In this document: positions 35,381-46,326 of the stretch, piece after piece
Position numbering within the stretch: the stretch's first letter is position 1
Layout of the letters: every line of letters begins with the position of its first letter
Source of the DNA: an uncultured Gammaproteobacteria bacterium
GTDB lineage: Bacteria; Pseudomonadota; Gammaproteobacteria; Enterobacterales; Psychrobiaceae
Length of the DNA: 48,308 bases
Assembly (NCBI GenBank): GCA_937139475.1
Contig: CAKZQF010000144.1
Coordinates: 1-48,308 of the forward strand
Reading direction: 5' to 3'
The notes under the pieces: generated by a model
The model's input: only the letters and a program-made list of their open reading frames with translations
What the model was told of the DNA's origin: nothing
The model's database searches: none
Position numbers and translations under genes: made by a program

Positions 35381-35674
35381 ATGAACATTCGTCCATTACA
35401 TGATCGCGTTATTATTAAACGTACAGAAGTAGAATCTAAATCGGCTGGCGGTATCGTACTTATGGGTAGTGCTGCTGAGAAATCAACACGTGGTGAAGTA
35501 CTTGCTGTTGGTAATGGCCGCCTGTTAGAAAATGGCGAGGTTCGTCCACTGGACGTAGTAGTTGGTGACACGGTTATCTTTAAAGAAGGCTACAGTGCAT
35601 CAGTTGAAAAAATTGATGGCGAAGAAGTTTTAATCCTGTCTGAATCAGACATCCTTGCAATTGTACAAGCGTAA
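35381..35674 (+). CDS. groES: Co-chaperonin GroES
   Basis: A 97-residue protein forming the seven-membered lid of GroEL. Intact features are [14 protein letters not shown], the mobile loop [18 protein letters not shown] (about 21-38) with its hydrophobic IVL GroEL contact, and the C-terminal [20 protein letters not shown] ribosome site lies six bases upstream. It is first gene of the heat-shock operon with groEL 44 bp downstream. Confidence 0.98.
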   Translation: MNIRPLHDRVIIKRTEVESKSAGGIVLMGSAAEKSTRGEVLAVGNGRLLENGEVRPLDVVVGDTVIFKEGYSASVEKIDGEEVLILSESDILAIVQA

Positions 35675-35709
35675 TTGCTCGTTTAACCATTCTCAGGAAC
35701 TAAGAGTAG

Positions 35710-37371
<1,662 letters not shown>

Positions 37372-37414
37372 TGGATTTTTTAATCTAAAACTCTAGCTCT
37401 AACCATTTAAACGA

Positions 37415-37444
37415 AAGCCTGAATAGTGATATTCAGGCTTTTTT
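37415..37444 (+). terminator. Intrinsic terminator of groES-groEL
   Basis: AAGCCTGAATA-gtga-TATTCAGGCTT, an 11-bp perfect stem followed by a T run. Confidence 0.92.
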
Positions 37445-37694
37445 AATTCATGAGGTTTTTTATTTATTCTTTCGAATAATAACTTTAATTTGATTTCATA
37501 CTTCTAAGGCGGTTTGGGGCACATAGTGCCATAGAAAACATTATTACTTAGAGACGATCTATAAGCCTGCTGATTAGCTTACCCTCTGTTCTAAAGTACA
37601 GGTGTAATTAATTAAAGGTATTCTTTAGTATAACTCGATATCAGTAACACGAAAAACTGACTTCTTCTCAACTACAATAAACGAGTAACTAAAC
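37445..37694. other. Intergenic region before the FMN reductase
   Basis: AT-rich, no ORF or clear regulatory palindrome found; the promoter of the gene at 37695 should lie here. Confidence 0.5.
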
Positions 37695-38249
37695 ATGAAA
37701 AAAATCATTACCTTTTCAGCTAGTAATAGTAAAAATTCAATTAACCGCACTTTGCTTGAAATAGCTGGTAAGAAAATAACTGGTCATAACGTTACCTCCG
37801 TAGACATTCGTGATTACTCACTACCTTTTTACAGTGTAGATACCGAAGAAAGAGAAGGAATTCCTGAGATAGCCATGCAGTTGAAAAGCCTTTTTACTGA
37901 AAACGATGCCTTTATTTTTTCTATCCCAGAGCACAATGGTGGTAGCCCGGCGGTATTTAAGAACTTAATTGATTGGTTATCTCGTATCGGTGAACAAAGT
38001 GATTCTACCTTTGCCGGCAAACCTGTTTTACTACTGAGTACTTCACCCGGCGCTAACGGTGGCGCTACAAATTTAGCTAGCTTAACGCAATTATTACCAT
38101 GGCAAGGCGCTAAGATTATTAATTCTTTCAGTTTAGGTAGTTTCTATGACACGGTTGTTGATGGAAAATTATTGGCTGAGCAAGATGAACAGTTAAAGTC
38201 TGTAATTTCCGACTTTCTTATCAGCTTACAAGTAGCAGAACTCGTATAG
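37695..38249 (+). CDS. NADPH-dependent FMN reductase family protein
   Basis: A 184-residue flavodoxin-like protein of the NAD(P)H:quinone/FMN/azo reductase family. It has the N-terminal phosphate-binding region FSASNSKNSINR, the conserved IPEHNGGSPAVFKNLIDWLSR segment that contacts flavin, and LLSTSPGANGG. Such enzymes use FMN and NAD(P)H to reduce quinones, chromate or azo compounds; the actual substrate is unknown. It heads a likely operon with the DUF2798 and ABM-like genes. Confidence 0.9.
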   Translation: MKKIITFSASNSKNSINRTLLEIAGKKITGHNVTSVDIRDYSLPFYSVDTEEREGIPEIAMQLKSLFTENDAFIFSIPEHNGGSPAVFKNLIDWLSRIGEQSDSTFAGKPVLLLSTSPGANGGATNLASLTQLLPWQGAKIINSFSLGSFYDTVVDGKLLAEQDEQLKSVISDFLISLQVAELV

Positions 38250-38307
38250 AAAAAGGCCTTGTTGCGATAAAAAGCATTAAGGCTCAAAAATTGCGGGGAA
38301 GTTACAC

Positions 38308-38538
38308 GTGTTAGATAGTAAGTATCAAAGCATTATTTATATACTTTTTATGGCCATCTTAATGTCTGGTGTGATGTCTGCGGCTATTACAGCTGCGCAT
38401 ATTGGCTTAATAGATAACTTCATGTTTCTTTGGATTGAATCTTGGGTTTGGTCATTATTTCTAGCCTTTCCTCTAATCATTATTCTCTCACCTATCAGTG
38501 AGATCCTAACTAAATTAGTCGTTAAAGAGAGTAAGTAA
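38308..38538 (+). CDS. DUF2798 small membrane protein
   Basis: A 76-residue protein with two hydrophobic helices (YILFMAILMSGVMSAAIT and SWVWSLFLAFPLIIILSPI), the pattern of DUF2798. The start is GTG after a GGGGAA ribosome site. The stop overlaps the next ATG by one base (TAATG), so it is translationally coupled. Function unknown; often found near flavin reductases, pirins and LysR regulators. Confidence 0.82.
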   Translation: MLDSKYQSIIYILFMAILMSGVMSAAITAAHIGLIDNFMFLWIESWVWSLFLAFPLIIILSPISEILTKLVVKESK

Positions 38539-39119
38539 TGAAGGATAATCAAGTAAGTTTAAAACCGGTCACTATTGTAATATCCGAACTGGTGCAACAA
38601 GGGAAAGTTGCTGAATATGAGTTGTGGGTGACAGGTGTGAATCAAGCTGTCGCACAGTTTCCTGGCTTTATGGGCGTTGAGGTTATCAAACCAAGAAATC
38701 CACAATATCTAGAGTATGTGGTAATAGTCAGATTCGATACCACTGAACACTTGCAAGTTTGGCAGCAGTCTGAAATTTGCATAAATTGGTTAAAAAAAAC
38801 ACAAAGTGTCGTGGTCAGACAAAGTGAATCTAGACAAGCGAGCGGTTTAGAACTTTGGTTTGCATTACCCGACAATATTCAGCGACAAGTAGCACCGCCA
38901 CCTTATTACAAACAAGTAATAATGGGGATATTAGCTGTCTACCCATTAGTATTACTGGTGAATTTTATCTTTGCACCGATAATAGCAGCTGCTCCCTATT
39001 TACTCGGCGTTTTCTTCTCCGTTATCGCTATATCAATGCTGATGGCGTACCCTGTAATGCCAAATTTAACTCGGCTACTAACGCCATGGCTCTATCCTTC
39101 GGTAAAAGAGAAACGTTAG
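38538..39119 (+). CDS. Antibiotic-biosynthesis-monooxygenase-like domain with C-terminal membrane segments
   Basis: A 193-residue protein. Residues 1-100 form an ABM/YgiN-like ferredoxin fold (VTIVISELVQQGKVAEYELW, FPGFMGVEVIKP, YVVIVRFDTTEHLQVWQQS). Residues 128-180 hold two membrane helices (VIMGILAVYPLVLLVNFIF and LLGVFFSVIAISMLMAYP). A membrane-tethered ABM domain of this kind may act as a quinol or small-molecule oxygenase, but no catalytic proof is visible. It is coupled to the DUF2798 gene upstream. Confidence 0.82.
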   Translation: MKDNQVSLKPVTIVISELVQQGKVAEYELWVTGVNQAVAQFPGFMGVEVIKPRNPQYLEYVVIVRFDTTEHLQVWQQSEICINWLKKTQSVVVRQSESRQASGLELWFALPDNIQRQVAPPPYYKQVIMGILAVYPLVLLVNFIFAPIIAAAPYLLGVFFSVIAISMLMAYPVMPNLTRLLTPWLYPSVKEKR

Positions 39120-39176
39120 CTTCGCTAAAAAGTATGAGGTAATTTATCAGTAACTTAGTTCGCGCTAGGTGAGGTG

Positions 39177-39225
39177 ATAACAACACAGAAACATTATTTT
39201 TTCAATAATGCCTCGCTGTTGTTAT
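39177..39225. repeat. Nested inverted repeat between ABM-like and LuxR-type genes
   Basis: ATAACAACA (39177-39185) pairs with TGTTGTTAT (39217-39225), enclosing a second hairpin CATTATT/AATAATG (39192-39210). It may be the end of the upstream operon or a regulatory structure; there is no T-tract. The surrounding gap 39120-39407 shows no convincing gene. Confidence 0.6.
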
Positions 39226-39407
39226 TTCATAGTCAACTTTAATCTGTTTATTGTTTGTCCTAGCAGTTTTACTGGTCGCTACTATATACGTGAAAATTAT
39301 GCTAAGTTTCTGTTAAAAGAAGAGTTCGTCATAACTGACAATCGCCAATATGGCTTTCTCTTACCTATTTTATACATGGGTACTCGCAAAAATAATCGTT
39401 CGGTATA

Positions 39408-40145
39408 ATGATAAAGAATAACAAAATATTAATTCAGTTATTAGAGCTAGCTGAGACCTGTTTAAAGGCAAAAAGTGACCCCAAAGATATTTCGACGATA
39501 TTAGATAAAGTCAACCTATTGCTACCCTTTGAAAATGCAGTGCTCGCAATTGATAACAGGCAAATTTTTTCATTAACATCTGAACAGCAAATTTTTACGC
39601 GAAATGTTAATGAATGCTGGCCTGAAATATACCAGCAAGAGAAATTTTGGCATGACGATTATGTTCTTGCTGAAATCTCAAAAAAAGCCGTTCCCGTTGA
39701 GTGGCAATCGGCCGCTAGCAAATATCAAGATATAAACCCCAAATTTAAAAGCTTATACGAAGAACATCTTGGTAAACAAGGGCTTTCCATTCAAAACACT
39801 ACTACTGAGGGAATCACTATACTCTCCTTGGCAATGGCCGAAGGCTCTATCAGCTCAGAGCATCTCAGCATATTAAACTACCTCACTCCGCACATTCATG
39901 AAGTGTTTAACCGCGCAGGTGAGAATCAGCGTAAAAATTTACATGCCCCTCATTTGTCAAAACGTGAAAGGGAAGTCATGCATTGGGCTAAAGAGGGCAA
40001 AAGCAGCTGGGATATTTCAATGATATTATCTATTTCTGAACGAACAGTTAAATTTCACTTTTCTAATGTATTCAAAAAATTAAATGTCGTAAATAGACCG
40101 CAAGCAATAGCCAAAGCTATATTTCACGGTTTAATTAAAGTTTAA
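39408..40145 (+). CDS. LuxR-type transcriptional regulator with autoinducer-binding-like domain
   Basis: A 245-residue protein. The N-terminal 170 residues resemble the autoinducer-binding fold (CWPEIYQQEKFWHDDYVLAEI aligned to the LuxR ligand pocket), but the invariant Asp-Pro of AHL binders appears as Asp-Tyr, so AHL binding is doubtful. The C-terminal LuxR helix-turn-helix (about 180-240) is clear: LSKREREVMHWAKEGKSSWDI and SERTVKFHFSNVFKKLNV. No luxI gene is present in the window, so it would be a solo regulator. Confidence 0.85.
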   Translation: MIKNNKILIQLLELAETCLKAKSDPKDISTILDKVNLLLPFENAVLAIDNRQIFSLTSEQQIFTRNVNECWPEIYQQEKFWHDDYVLAEISKKAVPVEWQSAASKYQDINPKFKSLYEEHLGKQGLSIQNTTTEGITILSLAMAEGSISSEHLSILNYLTPHIHEVFNRAGENQRKNLHAPHLSKREREVMHWAKEGKSSWDISMILSISERTVKFHFSNVFKKLNVVNRPQAIAKAIFHGLIKV

Positions 40146-40178
40146 TGATTAGTGTTTTAGTGTCATTGGTCTTTATGA

Positions 40179-41089
40179 CTAAAAAACTTTAGATAAACGT
40201 AAGCTAAAACGCTTACCTTCCGCTCTGTTTTTAGCGCTTGATTCAAAATAACTATTAAAATTTAGAGTAAAGTGCTTGTTGTGGTATTGAAACCCAGGAC
40301 CTATGGCAAAAACTTGTTCTTGTGAGTTGGCTATATTTACACCGTTAGCTTTATGCTCATTTAATTGCTTTAGGTAATAACCGGCAATGCCAACATTTAA
40401 ATTTTCATTAACTGCGTATGAGCTGGCATAATTTATGTGAAAAGCTTGTCCTGCTTTCGTTTCTTGTAAGCCAGTAGCCATAGGCGGTGGATCATTCTTA
40501 CTATTCCATAAATAGTGCAGGCGCATACTAACTTCAATACGCGGGCTTGCTTGTAAAGTAAAAGCGTAATAAGGATTAAAATTCCATGCATTACTGCCAA
40601 TATTAATTGCTTCAGTTTCACTGTATGAGCCAGATGGCAAAGTAAATATGAAATTTAACCTGTGATTATAAGTCATGCCCCATAACTTTGTATTGACCCA
40701 TTGCAGCATAAAAGGGCTGACGATTATATCATCTACACCTGAGTTTTTATTATTGCCAAACAAATCGATATCAACGTTAACTATCGGTAATAAGGCTTCA
40801 AAACCATAATAGCCACCTAAATTTTATGTTCGGTAAAGTGTCCGAGTAACGTAACGCCTGCGGTACTTTCTACACTTCCTTGCAACGCTAAACGCTGTCC
40901 GTTATGAGCGGTAAATGTATTTTCTGTATGGTAGTTAATGGTCTGCTGCAACAAAGTGCCAGGCCCGCCCATACCATCTAAAAAGCTACTATCGCCTAAG
41001 TTGATGGCCGGAAGTTGTACTTGAGCCGTAGCATAAAATGAACATAATAATAGTGCAGTGCGTAGGGTGGAAAATAATACAGAATACAA
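40179..41089 (-). pseudogene. SphA/MetA-type outer-membrane protein, frameshifted
   Basis: Two reading frames together make one protein of about 303 residues of the phenol-degradation MetA-like/SphA outer-membrane family. The 5' part (41089-40817) has a signal peptide and NLGDSSFLDGMGGPGTLLQQ. The 3' part (to 40179) carries barrel strands and the terminal LSLRLSKVF beta-signal. The frames are offset at an A4 run on the coding strand (T4 at 40822-40825). One extra A there joins them perfectly through HKNLGGYYGFEALLP. Either a true single-base deletion or a sequencing error. It lies behind pirin on the same strand. Confidence 0.82.
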
Positions 41090-41265
41090 AATAATGACCT
41101 ATATATACCCAAGCATCTTTAAATTTTTGAGTATAAAATTAAAGTAATGGAACAAAACCAAAAGGGGTCAACGGTGTTTTACTCAGTAAAGTTAGCAGTG
41201 TATTGAAGTAAGCTAATGTATTCACCTGCCTCTAAGGACAGGGATCAATAACATCTTGACTGATT

Positions 41266-41970
41266 TTAACCTTCCGTGCTTACCACTAGTATATGCAAAT
41301 TATCAATGGCAGTTATTTGGGCATCTCTACTGCGAATTAAATCGCCTTCCTTGACGTTGTAGTTACCACTTTTTTTGGTGTTTTTAAGTTCGCTAATTAC
41401 CGCTTTACCTGTAATTACGTAGGATAATTGTCCACGGTCTAAGGTAAGGTTTTTTCCTGCTTTTAAGTGCACTATGTCAATTAAGGTACGGCTATCAAAG
41501 GTTGTAGATTGATTTTTACTACCACCATAAATTCGAGTAGCGCCATCCAATTTTGGTCTATAGAATTTATATGCAGCTGGCTGCCCTTTAACTTCTGGCA
41601 AAGCCCATATTTGCAACATTCTATTTTTGCGATTGTCGGGGTTGATTTCATTATGGTCAAAACCTTCACCACCGGCACGTTGCACTTGTACATCTCCGGC
41701 AACAAGATCTTTACCGTGCTCCATTGAGCCTTCATGACTGACTCTTCCATCGATAATCACTGAAATGACATCAATCTCGCTATGTGGATGCATACCAGAC
41801 TCGCCATTAGGATTGTATTTAGCATCCGCTAGGTAAACCATATTGCCTAACCCTTCTGAAGTTTCTGGTTTTTTACGGCTGCCAAAAATACGACTATCTG
41901 TCACTAATCTGTGTTCTTTAATACCTGCAAAACCGCCTAGTGGTAATGAATCTCTTGATAATATGTTCAT
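41266..41970 (-). CDS. Pirin-family bicupin protein
   Basis: A 234-residue pirin/YhaK-like protein. Likely metal ligands are His61 and His63 (GMHPHSEID) and His106 and Glu108 (FDHNEINP) in the N-terminal cupin. Some pirins act as quercetin 2,3-dioxygenases, others as redox-responsive partners. It is divergent from a LysR regulator (132-bp gap), an arrangement common for redox-responsive pirins, so control by that regulator is likely. Confidence 0.9.
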   Translation of the reverse strand: MNILSRDSLPLGGFAGIKEHRLVTDSRIFGSRKKPETSEGLGNMVYLADAKYNPNGESGMHPHSEIDVISVIIDGRVSHEGSMEHGKDLVAGDVQVQRAGGEGFDHNEINPDNRKNRMLQIWALPEVKGQPAAYKFYRPKLDGATRIYGGSKNQSTTFDSRTLIDIVHLKAGKNLTLDRGQLSYVITGKAVISELKNTKKSGNYNVKEGDLIRSRDAQITAIDNLHILVVSTEG

Positions 41971-42102
41971 AATGATACTCTCTACTTTTTGTGTGTTTTG
42001 TTGTTTGCTTAGTTGATGAAGGTATTTTAGATAACAACTATTGTTTGATAAATACCAGTGCAGTAAACTTACTATTTCATTTTCAACAACAATAGGTGTT
42101 TC

Positions 42103-43008
42103 GTGGCTAAGACAAAAGATCTCAACGACATGATGTTATTCATCGCCGTAATAGATGCAGGTAGTTTTACACTGGCAGCAGAGCGGTTAAATATGCCTAA
42201 GGCAAATCTAAGTCGAAAAATCTCACGTTTAGAGCAACAATTAGGTGTGACTTTATTAGAACGAACGACTCGAACACAGCACATTACCGAAGCGGGCAAT
42301 CATTACCTAGCTCATTGCCGACGTATCAGTCAGGAGATAGATCTCGCCGAGATATCTATCATTCAGAGTCTAACTGAGGTTAAAGGACAACTGCGTATTG
42401 GTGTTTCAGTTGGCATGGGCCATGAAATTATTAAACCAGTATTAGGCCAGTTTTTGCGTCAACATTCAGCGATAAACTTGCAGCTAAGTTTATTAAATAG
42501 TCATGTCGATCTGATTGAAGAAGGTTATGATTTAGTTATTCGTATTGGTGAATTATCTGATTCACGTTTGGTCGCTAAACGATTTGGTAAGGTGGGAAGA
42601 AAAATATTCACTAGCCCTGAGTATATGAAACATTATGGAGAAATAAAATTAATAGAACAACTGAGCCATGCTGATTTTCTATTGATGAGCAGTATTCAAG
42701 GTAGCGGTCGTATATTCTTAACATCTAAAGAAAAGCAACACGAATTAAAAGTTAAGCCGAGGGTGCTTGTTGATGATTTTTTAATACTTAAACAAATGGT
42801 CATTGAGGGCCTAGGAGTGGCAATTATTCCTGAATATATGTGCGAGCACGAAGTGGCAGAAGGAAAATTAGTACAGGTGTTACCAAACTGGGGTATGCCA
42901 GATGTGGACGTATATGCGTTATATCCTAAACACAGACTGAATCTTCCGAAAGTGAAAGCGTTTGTGGACTTCATTCAAGCAGTATTTAAACAACGATTGC
43001 TCAACTAA
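42103..43008 (+). CDS. LysR-family transcriptional regulator
   Basis: A 301-residue regulator. The N-terminal helix-turn-helix (about 8-65) has MMLFIAVIDAGSFTLAAERL and MPKANLSRKISRLEQQLG, followed by the linker helix and the two-lobed effector domain (about 95-297), including GLGVAIIPEYMC. It belongs to the CrgA/AaeR-like group that often controls adjacent oxidoreductases. The start is GTG with an AGG site upstream. Divergent from pirin. Confidence 0.92.
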   Translation: MAKTKDLNDMMLFIAVIDAGSFTLAAERLNMPKANLSRKISRLEQQLGVTLLERTTRTQHITEAGNHYLAHCRRISQEIDLAEISIIQSLTEVKGQLRIGVSVGMGHEIIKPVLGQFLRQHSAINLQLSLLNSHVDLIEEGYDLVIRIGELSDSRLVAKRFGKVGRKIFTSPEYMKHYGEIKLIEQLSHADFLLMSSIQGSGRIFLTSKEKQHELKVKPRVLVDDFLILKQMVIEGLGVAIIPEYMCEHEVAEGKLVQVLPNWGMPDVDVYALYPKHRLNLPKVKAFVDFIQAVFKQRLLN

Positions 43009-44150
43009 TTCGAATGACTAATGTAGTTAGGTGGTGGGAGGTCAATAATAATACCGATTGCATTAAATTAGTGATCAATTTTTAGTATGGATAAATATTG
43101 AAGAACAATGCACTTGATTGAATAATAGCGGGTTATTGTGATTGAGAGCAACACGGTTATTGGATATTTAGACCGCCTTAAAATGATCACCTATTTAGTG
43201 CACTTGGTATAAGTACAACACCAGCAATTTAATTTATCCTATGCATTGCCACCATCGGTTGAATTCAAGGCGATAAGAAGGCGTGAGGATTTTGTGAACC
43301 TAAAACAAAAAACGATAAAATAAGATTAAAATATCTAGATCTATATGGTAATAGTGACGGTTAGCCTTAACTCGGAATGGGGGCGAAAGCGCCATAGAGT
43401 TTATATTCTAAATTTATTTAAAGCTTACGTGGTTCAATGTCCGCTTTGGAGATTTTAGATCTAATTCCGTGCAAAGATTTTCGGCACAATCTCAATTGTG
43501 AATGGATGTGAGCTTTTATATAAAAATGACAATTTTAGGAGCTCTGAGCTACCGTTTTTAACACCAAAGCTAACTTCCGCTTTTGGCTAACAGCTGTCGT
43601 AAGGCTCAACTAATATCCTATGACCACTATGGGTGGCTATGCAGATAATGAGTAGTAACAATTTTAGACTTTGTGTTGGATTAGTGGTGAACCACGATGT
43701 TTGATTTTAATAAAAAACACTTTATTTTTATTATTTTTTAAGAACTTAACAAAGCCCCTTGAGCGATCGGGGTATAATGTGGGGTATCCCACTTAGTGAG
43801 TTTTTCTTTTTATTTTAATATCAATTGCTTAAGTTGTGGGTGGGCGGCATGATGTAAGTTTTGCCCCATATGTAGGGCTGTTATAAAACAATAGCTTACA
43901 AACCCTGTGAGGCTAATTGTGGAACGTAATGTGTCACGGTTAGTCTCACGAATGTATCACGCATTCGCTACGATACTTCAACTGAAAGAAACTAAGATTT
44001 TGTCGCGCTATAAAAAAACACCGAATGCATACGCTTTCAGTGCTTTATAGGTCATTTTGATACTCGTTGAGTTACAAGTCTTATCGCTAACTGAGTGAAA
44101 CTATATCAAATGATAGGAGCCTTGGCTTCTGGACTGCATAGAGGTGGTAA
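43009..44150. other. 1.1-kb gene-free region
   Basis: No ORF above background and no tRNA or rRNA was found. It begins with a MITE (43051-43210). Later parts hold many weak inverted repeats, for example CACAAT/ATTGTG near 43485, TGGT/ACCA near 43690, and GTGGG/CCCAC near 43780 followed by T-rich sequence. Paired fragments resembling the phrase GTCCGCTTT / TTCCGCTTTTGGC (near 43440 and 43575) suggest eroded intergenic repeats. I see no named element in 43211-44150. Confidence 0.6.
43051..43210. mobile_element. MITE-like element, copy 2
   Basis: Ends ATACCGATTGCATTAA... and ...AGTGCACTTGGTAT form imperfect terminal inverted repeats, continuing with GTGATCA and TGATCACC. It is 160 bp long with no ORF. 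Read against the reverse complement of 19415-19576, shared blocks include ATTGCATTAA, GTGA-C, GATAAA, ATGATCA and GTGCA-TTGGTATAA, so both belong to one family. It lies 40 bp after the LysR stop. Confidence 0.78.
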
Positions 44151-44810
44151 CTAAACCATTAACTGATAAGCTAATGTGTGTTGTTTAGCCCAGTTAAGCA
44201 GCTCGACACGATTACGGCAATCTGTTTTTCTAAAGATCGAATACAAGTGGGTTTTTACCGTGTGTGGGCTTATATTCAATGTGTCAGCAACTTCCTGGTT
44301 TTTTGCACCTTGACATACTAGCTTAATAATCGTTTTTTCACGTTTAGTTAACTGCTCTGCCATTGGCGGTGTTGAAGTTGGCTGAGGAATTGAGTCCGAC
44401 ATATTTTCAAACAAAGTTGCTAATGTTTGGCTCAATACTTTTCTTGAAAACCACCACTCTCCATTCATCAAACAACGTAAGCCTTTTAGCAACTGGTCAG
44501 TTTCTATACCGACGTAGAATGCTGCTTTAATTCCCATTTGCACACAAATATATTCATTGACTGATTCTTTCTCAACATTGAGCAAGGCGAGTTGGTGTTT
44601 TCGGCTTATGTTAGCAGACGCACTTGGAATGCCGTGTTGGTCGACTTCAAGAGTCCGGGTATCTAAAAGTACGATCCCCTCAGGTTGTTGATTAACATCA
44701 TCAAATGGAATGTTGCTAATATTTAAATCTAAAGACTGCAAGATAGTAGTTAACTTAGTTAACGTACTATCCATTGCGTTAGAAACTATATATATCGGAA
44801 TATTTTTCAT
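44151..44810 (-). CDS. CsgD/VpsT-type LuxR-family regulator
   Basis: A 219-residue regulator with a degenerate receiver-like N-terminal domain (to about 135) and a LuxR helix-turn-helix (about 150-215: LTKREKTIIKLVCQGAKNQEVADTL, SPHTVKTHLYSIFRKT). At residues 120-123 it carries WFSR, matching the W-[FLM]-[TS]-R c-di-GMP-binding motif described for VpsT, in the equivalent helix before the DNA-binding domain. It therefore may switch biofilm matrix genes in response to c-di-GMP. ATG at 44810 is preferred over GTG at 44816. No matrix operon is in the window. Confidence 0.87.
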   Translation of the reverse strand: MKNIPIYIVSNAMDSTLTKLTTILQSLDLNISNIPFDDVNQQPEGIVLLDTRTLEVDQHGIPSASANISRKHQLALLNVEKESVNEYICVQMGIKAAFYVGIETDQLLKGLRCLMNGEWWFSRKVLSQTLATLFENMSDSIPQPTSTPPMAEQLTKREKTIIKLVCQGAKNQEVADTLNISPHTVKTHLYSIFRKTDCRNRVELLNWAKQHTLAYQLMV

Positions 44811-45027
44811 TGGCACCTTATGGCTATATTTATTTAGTAACTAATTACCCATAGTGCATGAACGGGGGTAATAACACCTGATTTATGATTCTTACTCTAA
44901 TACAACTTAGCACTGATACTTTAAAAGTAAAAGTAAAATCACATTACACAAGTAACTATAGCAAAGTTCGAAGAATTGTTATAAATATTTACTATATTTT
45001 CAACAATATACCAATAATTCCCACTTT

Positions 45028-46314
45028 TTAATCACCTAGCCCAAATAAGTCAGGATAAATAACTAGGAGCGCTAATACGGCTACTTGAATTATGATAAAA
45101 GGGATGACTCCTTTGTATATATCTGTTGTCATAACCCCTTTGGGAGCAACCCCTTTTAAATAGAACAGACTAAAGCCAAATGGAGGGGTAAGGAACGAGG
45201 ACTGTAGGTTCATCGCTATAAGAATAGCGAACCAAATCATATTGATCCCTAATGATTCAGCTATTGGAGTCAAAATCGGTACTATTATAAAGGCGATTTC
45301 CACAAAGTCGATAAAGAATCCCAAGATTAAAATGGCTAGCATTGATAGGCCGATGAAAGTCCACTTTTCACCTGGTAATCCAAGCATGAATTCCTCAACC
45401 AAATAATCGCCCTCAGTATAGGTGAAAACCATGGCAAAAGCGGTTGCGCCAATTAATACAGCGAAAACCATTGAGGTCACTTTTGCTGTTTCCTTCGCAC
45501 TTTCGATCAACATTTGGGGCTTTAAATTTCCGCTTAGTATTGCAAGAAGAATAGCGCCAACACCGCCTAGTGCTGAAGATTCCGTTGGCGTTGCAATACC
45601 GCTAAATATGGAGCCTAGGACTGCGATTATAAGAAGCAATGGGGGAACAATAGCGAAAATGGCGCGTTTAACAGCCCCTCTTTTCTCCGCTTCATCTACT
45701 TTTATCGCCGGTGCTCGCTCTGGATGACGCCAAGCCACAATTGTTACATAGAGTACATATGACATGATGAGTGCAACACCGGGCCATAAAGCTGCTTGAA
45801 ATAAATCACCAACAGGTAGTCCCATAACATCACCTAAAATTATTAGGATGATTGAAGGTGGGATAATCTGCCCTAGGGTACCTGATGCACATATAACCCC
45901 TGTTGCTAATCGCTTATCGTAGTTGTACTTCATCATTACGGGTAAAGAGATTACGCCCATAGCGACTACAGAAGCACCCACTACACCTGTGGAGGCTGCT
46001 AAGAAAGCACCTACGATAATGGTTGAAATTGCAAGACCGCCGCGCATTTCTCCGAATAGAATAGCCATTGACTCTAGCAGGCGCTCGGCAAGTTTTGATT
46101 TTTGCAGCACGATCCCCATAAAGATGAACATTGGTACCGCCATCAATATCGTATTCTGCATTATGCTCATTACTCGAAATGGCATAAATGCGAATAGGTC
46201 AGGTCCAAGAGCGAACCAGCCGAAAATCAACGAAATTCCCGCAAATGTGAATGCGATTGGATATCCGATAAAGAGCAAACACAGCGCCGTGATAAATAAT
46301 ACAATACCAGTCAT
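45028..46314 (-). CDS. dctM: TRAP transporter large membrane subunit
   Basis: A 428-residue, about 12-helix DctM-family protein (GxSLIFGWFALGPDLF at the start, GVVGASVVAMGVISLPVMMKY, ASGTLGQIIPPSIILIILG and QSSFLTPPFGFSLFYLKG are family signatures). It is the ion-coupled permease of a tripartite periplasmic transporter. It is last gene of the dctP-dctQ-dctM order on the minus strand, 12 bp after dctQ, with a GGAG ribosome site. Confidence 0.96.
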   Translation of the reverse strand: MTGIVLFITALCLLFIGYPIAFTFAGISLIFGWFALGPDLFAFMPFRVMSIMQNTILMAVPMFIFMGIVLQKSKLAERLLESMAILFGEMRGGLAISTIIVGAFLAASTGVVGASVVAMGVISLPVMMKYNYDKRLATGVICASGTLGQIIPPSIILIILGDVMGLPVGDLFQAALWPGVALIMSYVLYVTIVAWRHPERAPAIKVDEAEKRGAVKRAIFAIVPPLLLIIAVLGSIFSGIATPTESSALGGVGAILLAILSGNLKPQMLIESAKETAKVTSMVFAVLIGATAFAMVFTYTEGDYLVEEFMLGLPGEKWTFIGLSMLAILILGFFIDFVEIAFIIVPILTPIAESLGINMIWFAILIAMNLQSSFLTPPFGFSLFYLKGVAPKGVMTTDIYKGVIPFIIIQVAVLALLVIYPDLFGLGD

Positions 46315-46326
46315 GAGTCGTTCTCC

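Noticed and set aside
35193..35396. Long N-terminal extension of the second MATE protein
   Set aside because: It would cross the groES start and sigma-32 promoter, and its sequence does not resemble MATE N-termini.
39208..39408. 66-residue ORF directly before the LuxR-type gene
   Set aside because: Starts inside the nested inverted repeat, no clear ribosome site, Cys/Tyr/Phe-rich composition unlike a real small protein; kept out of the gene list.
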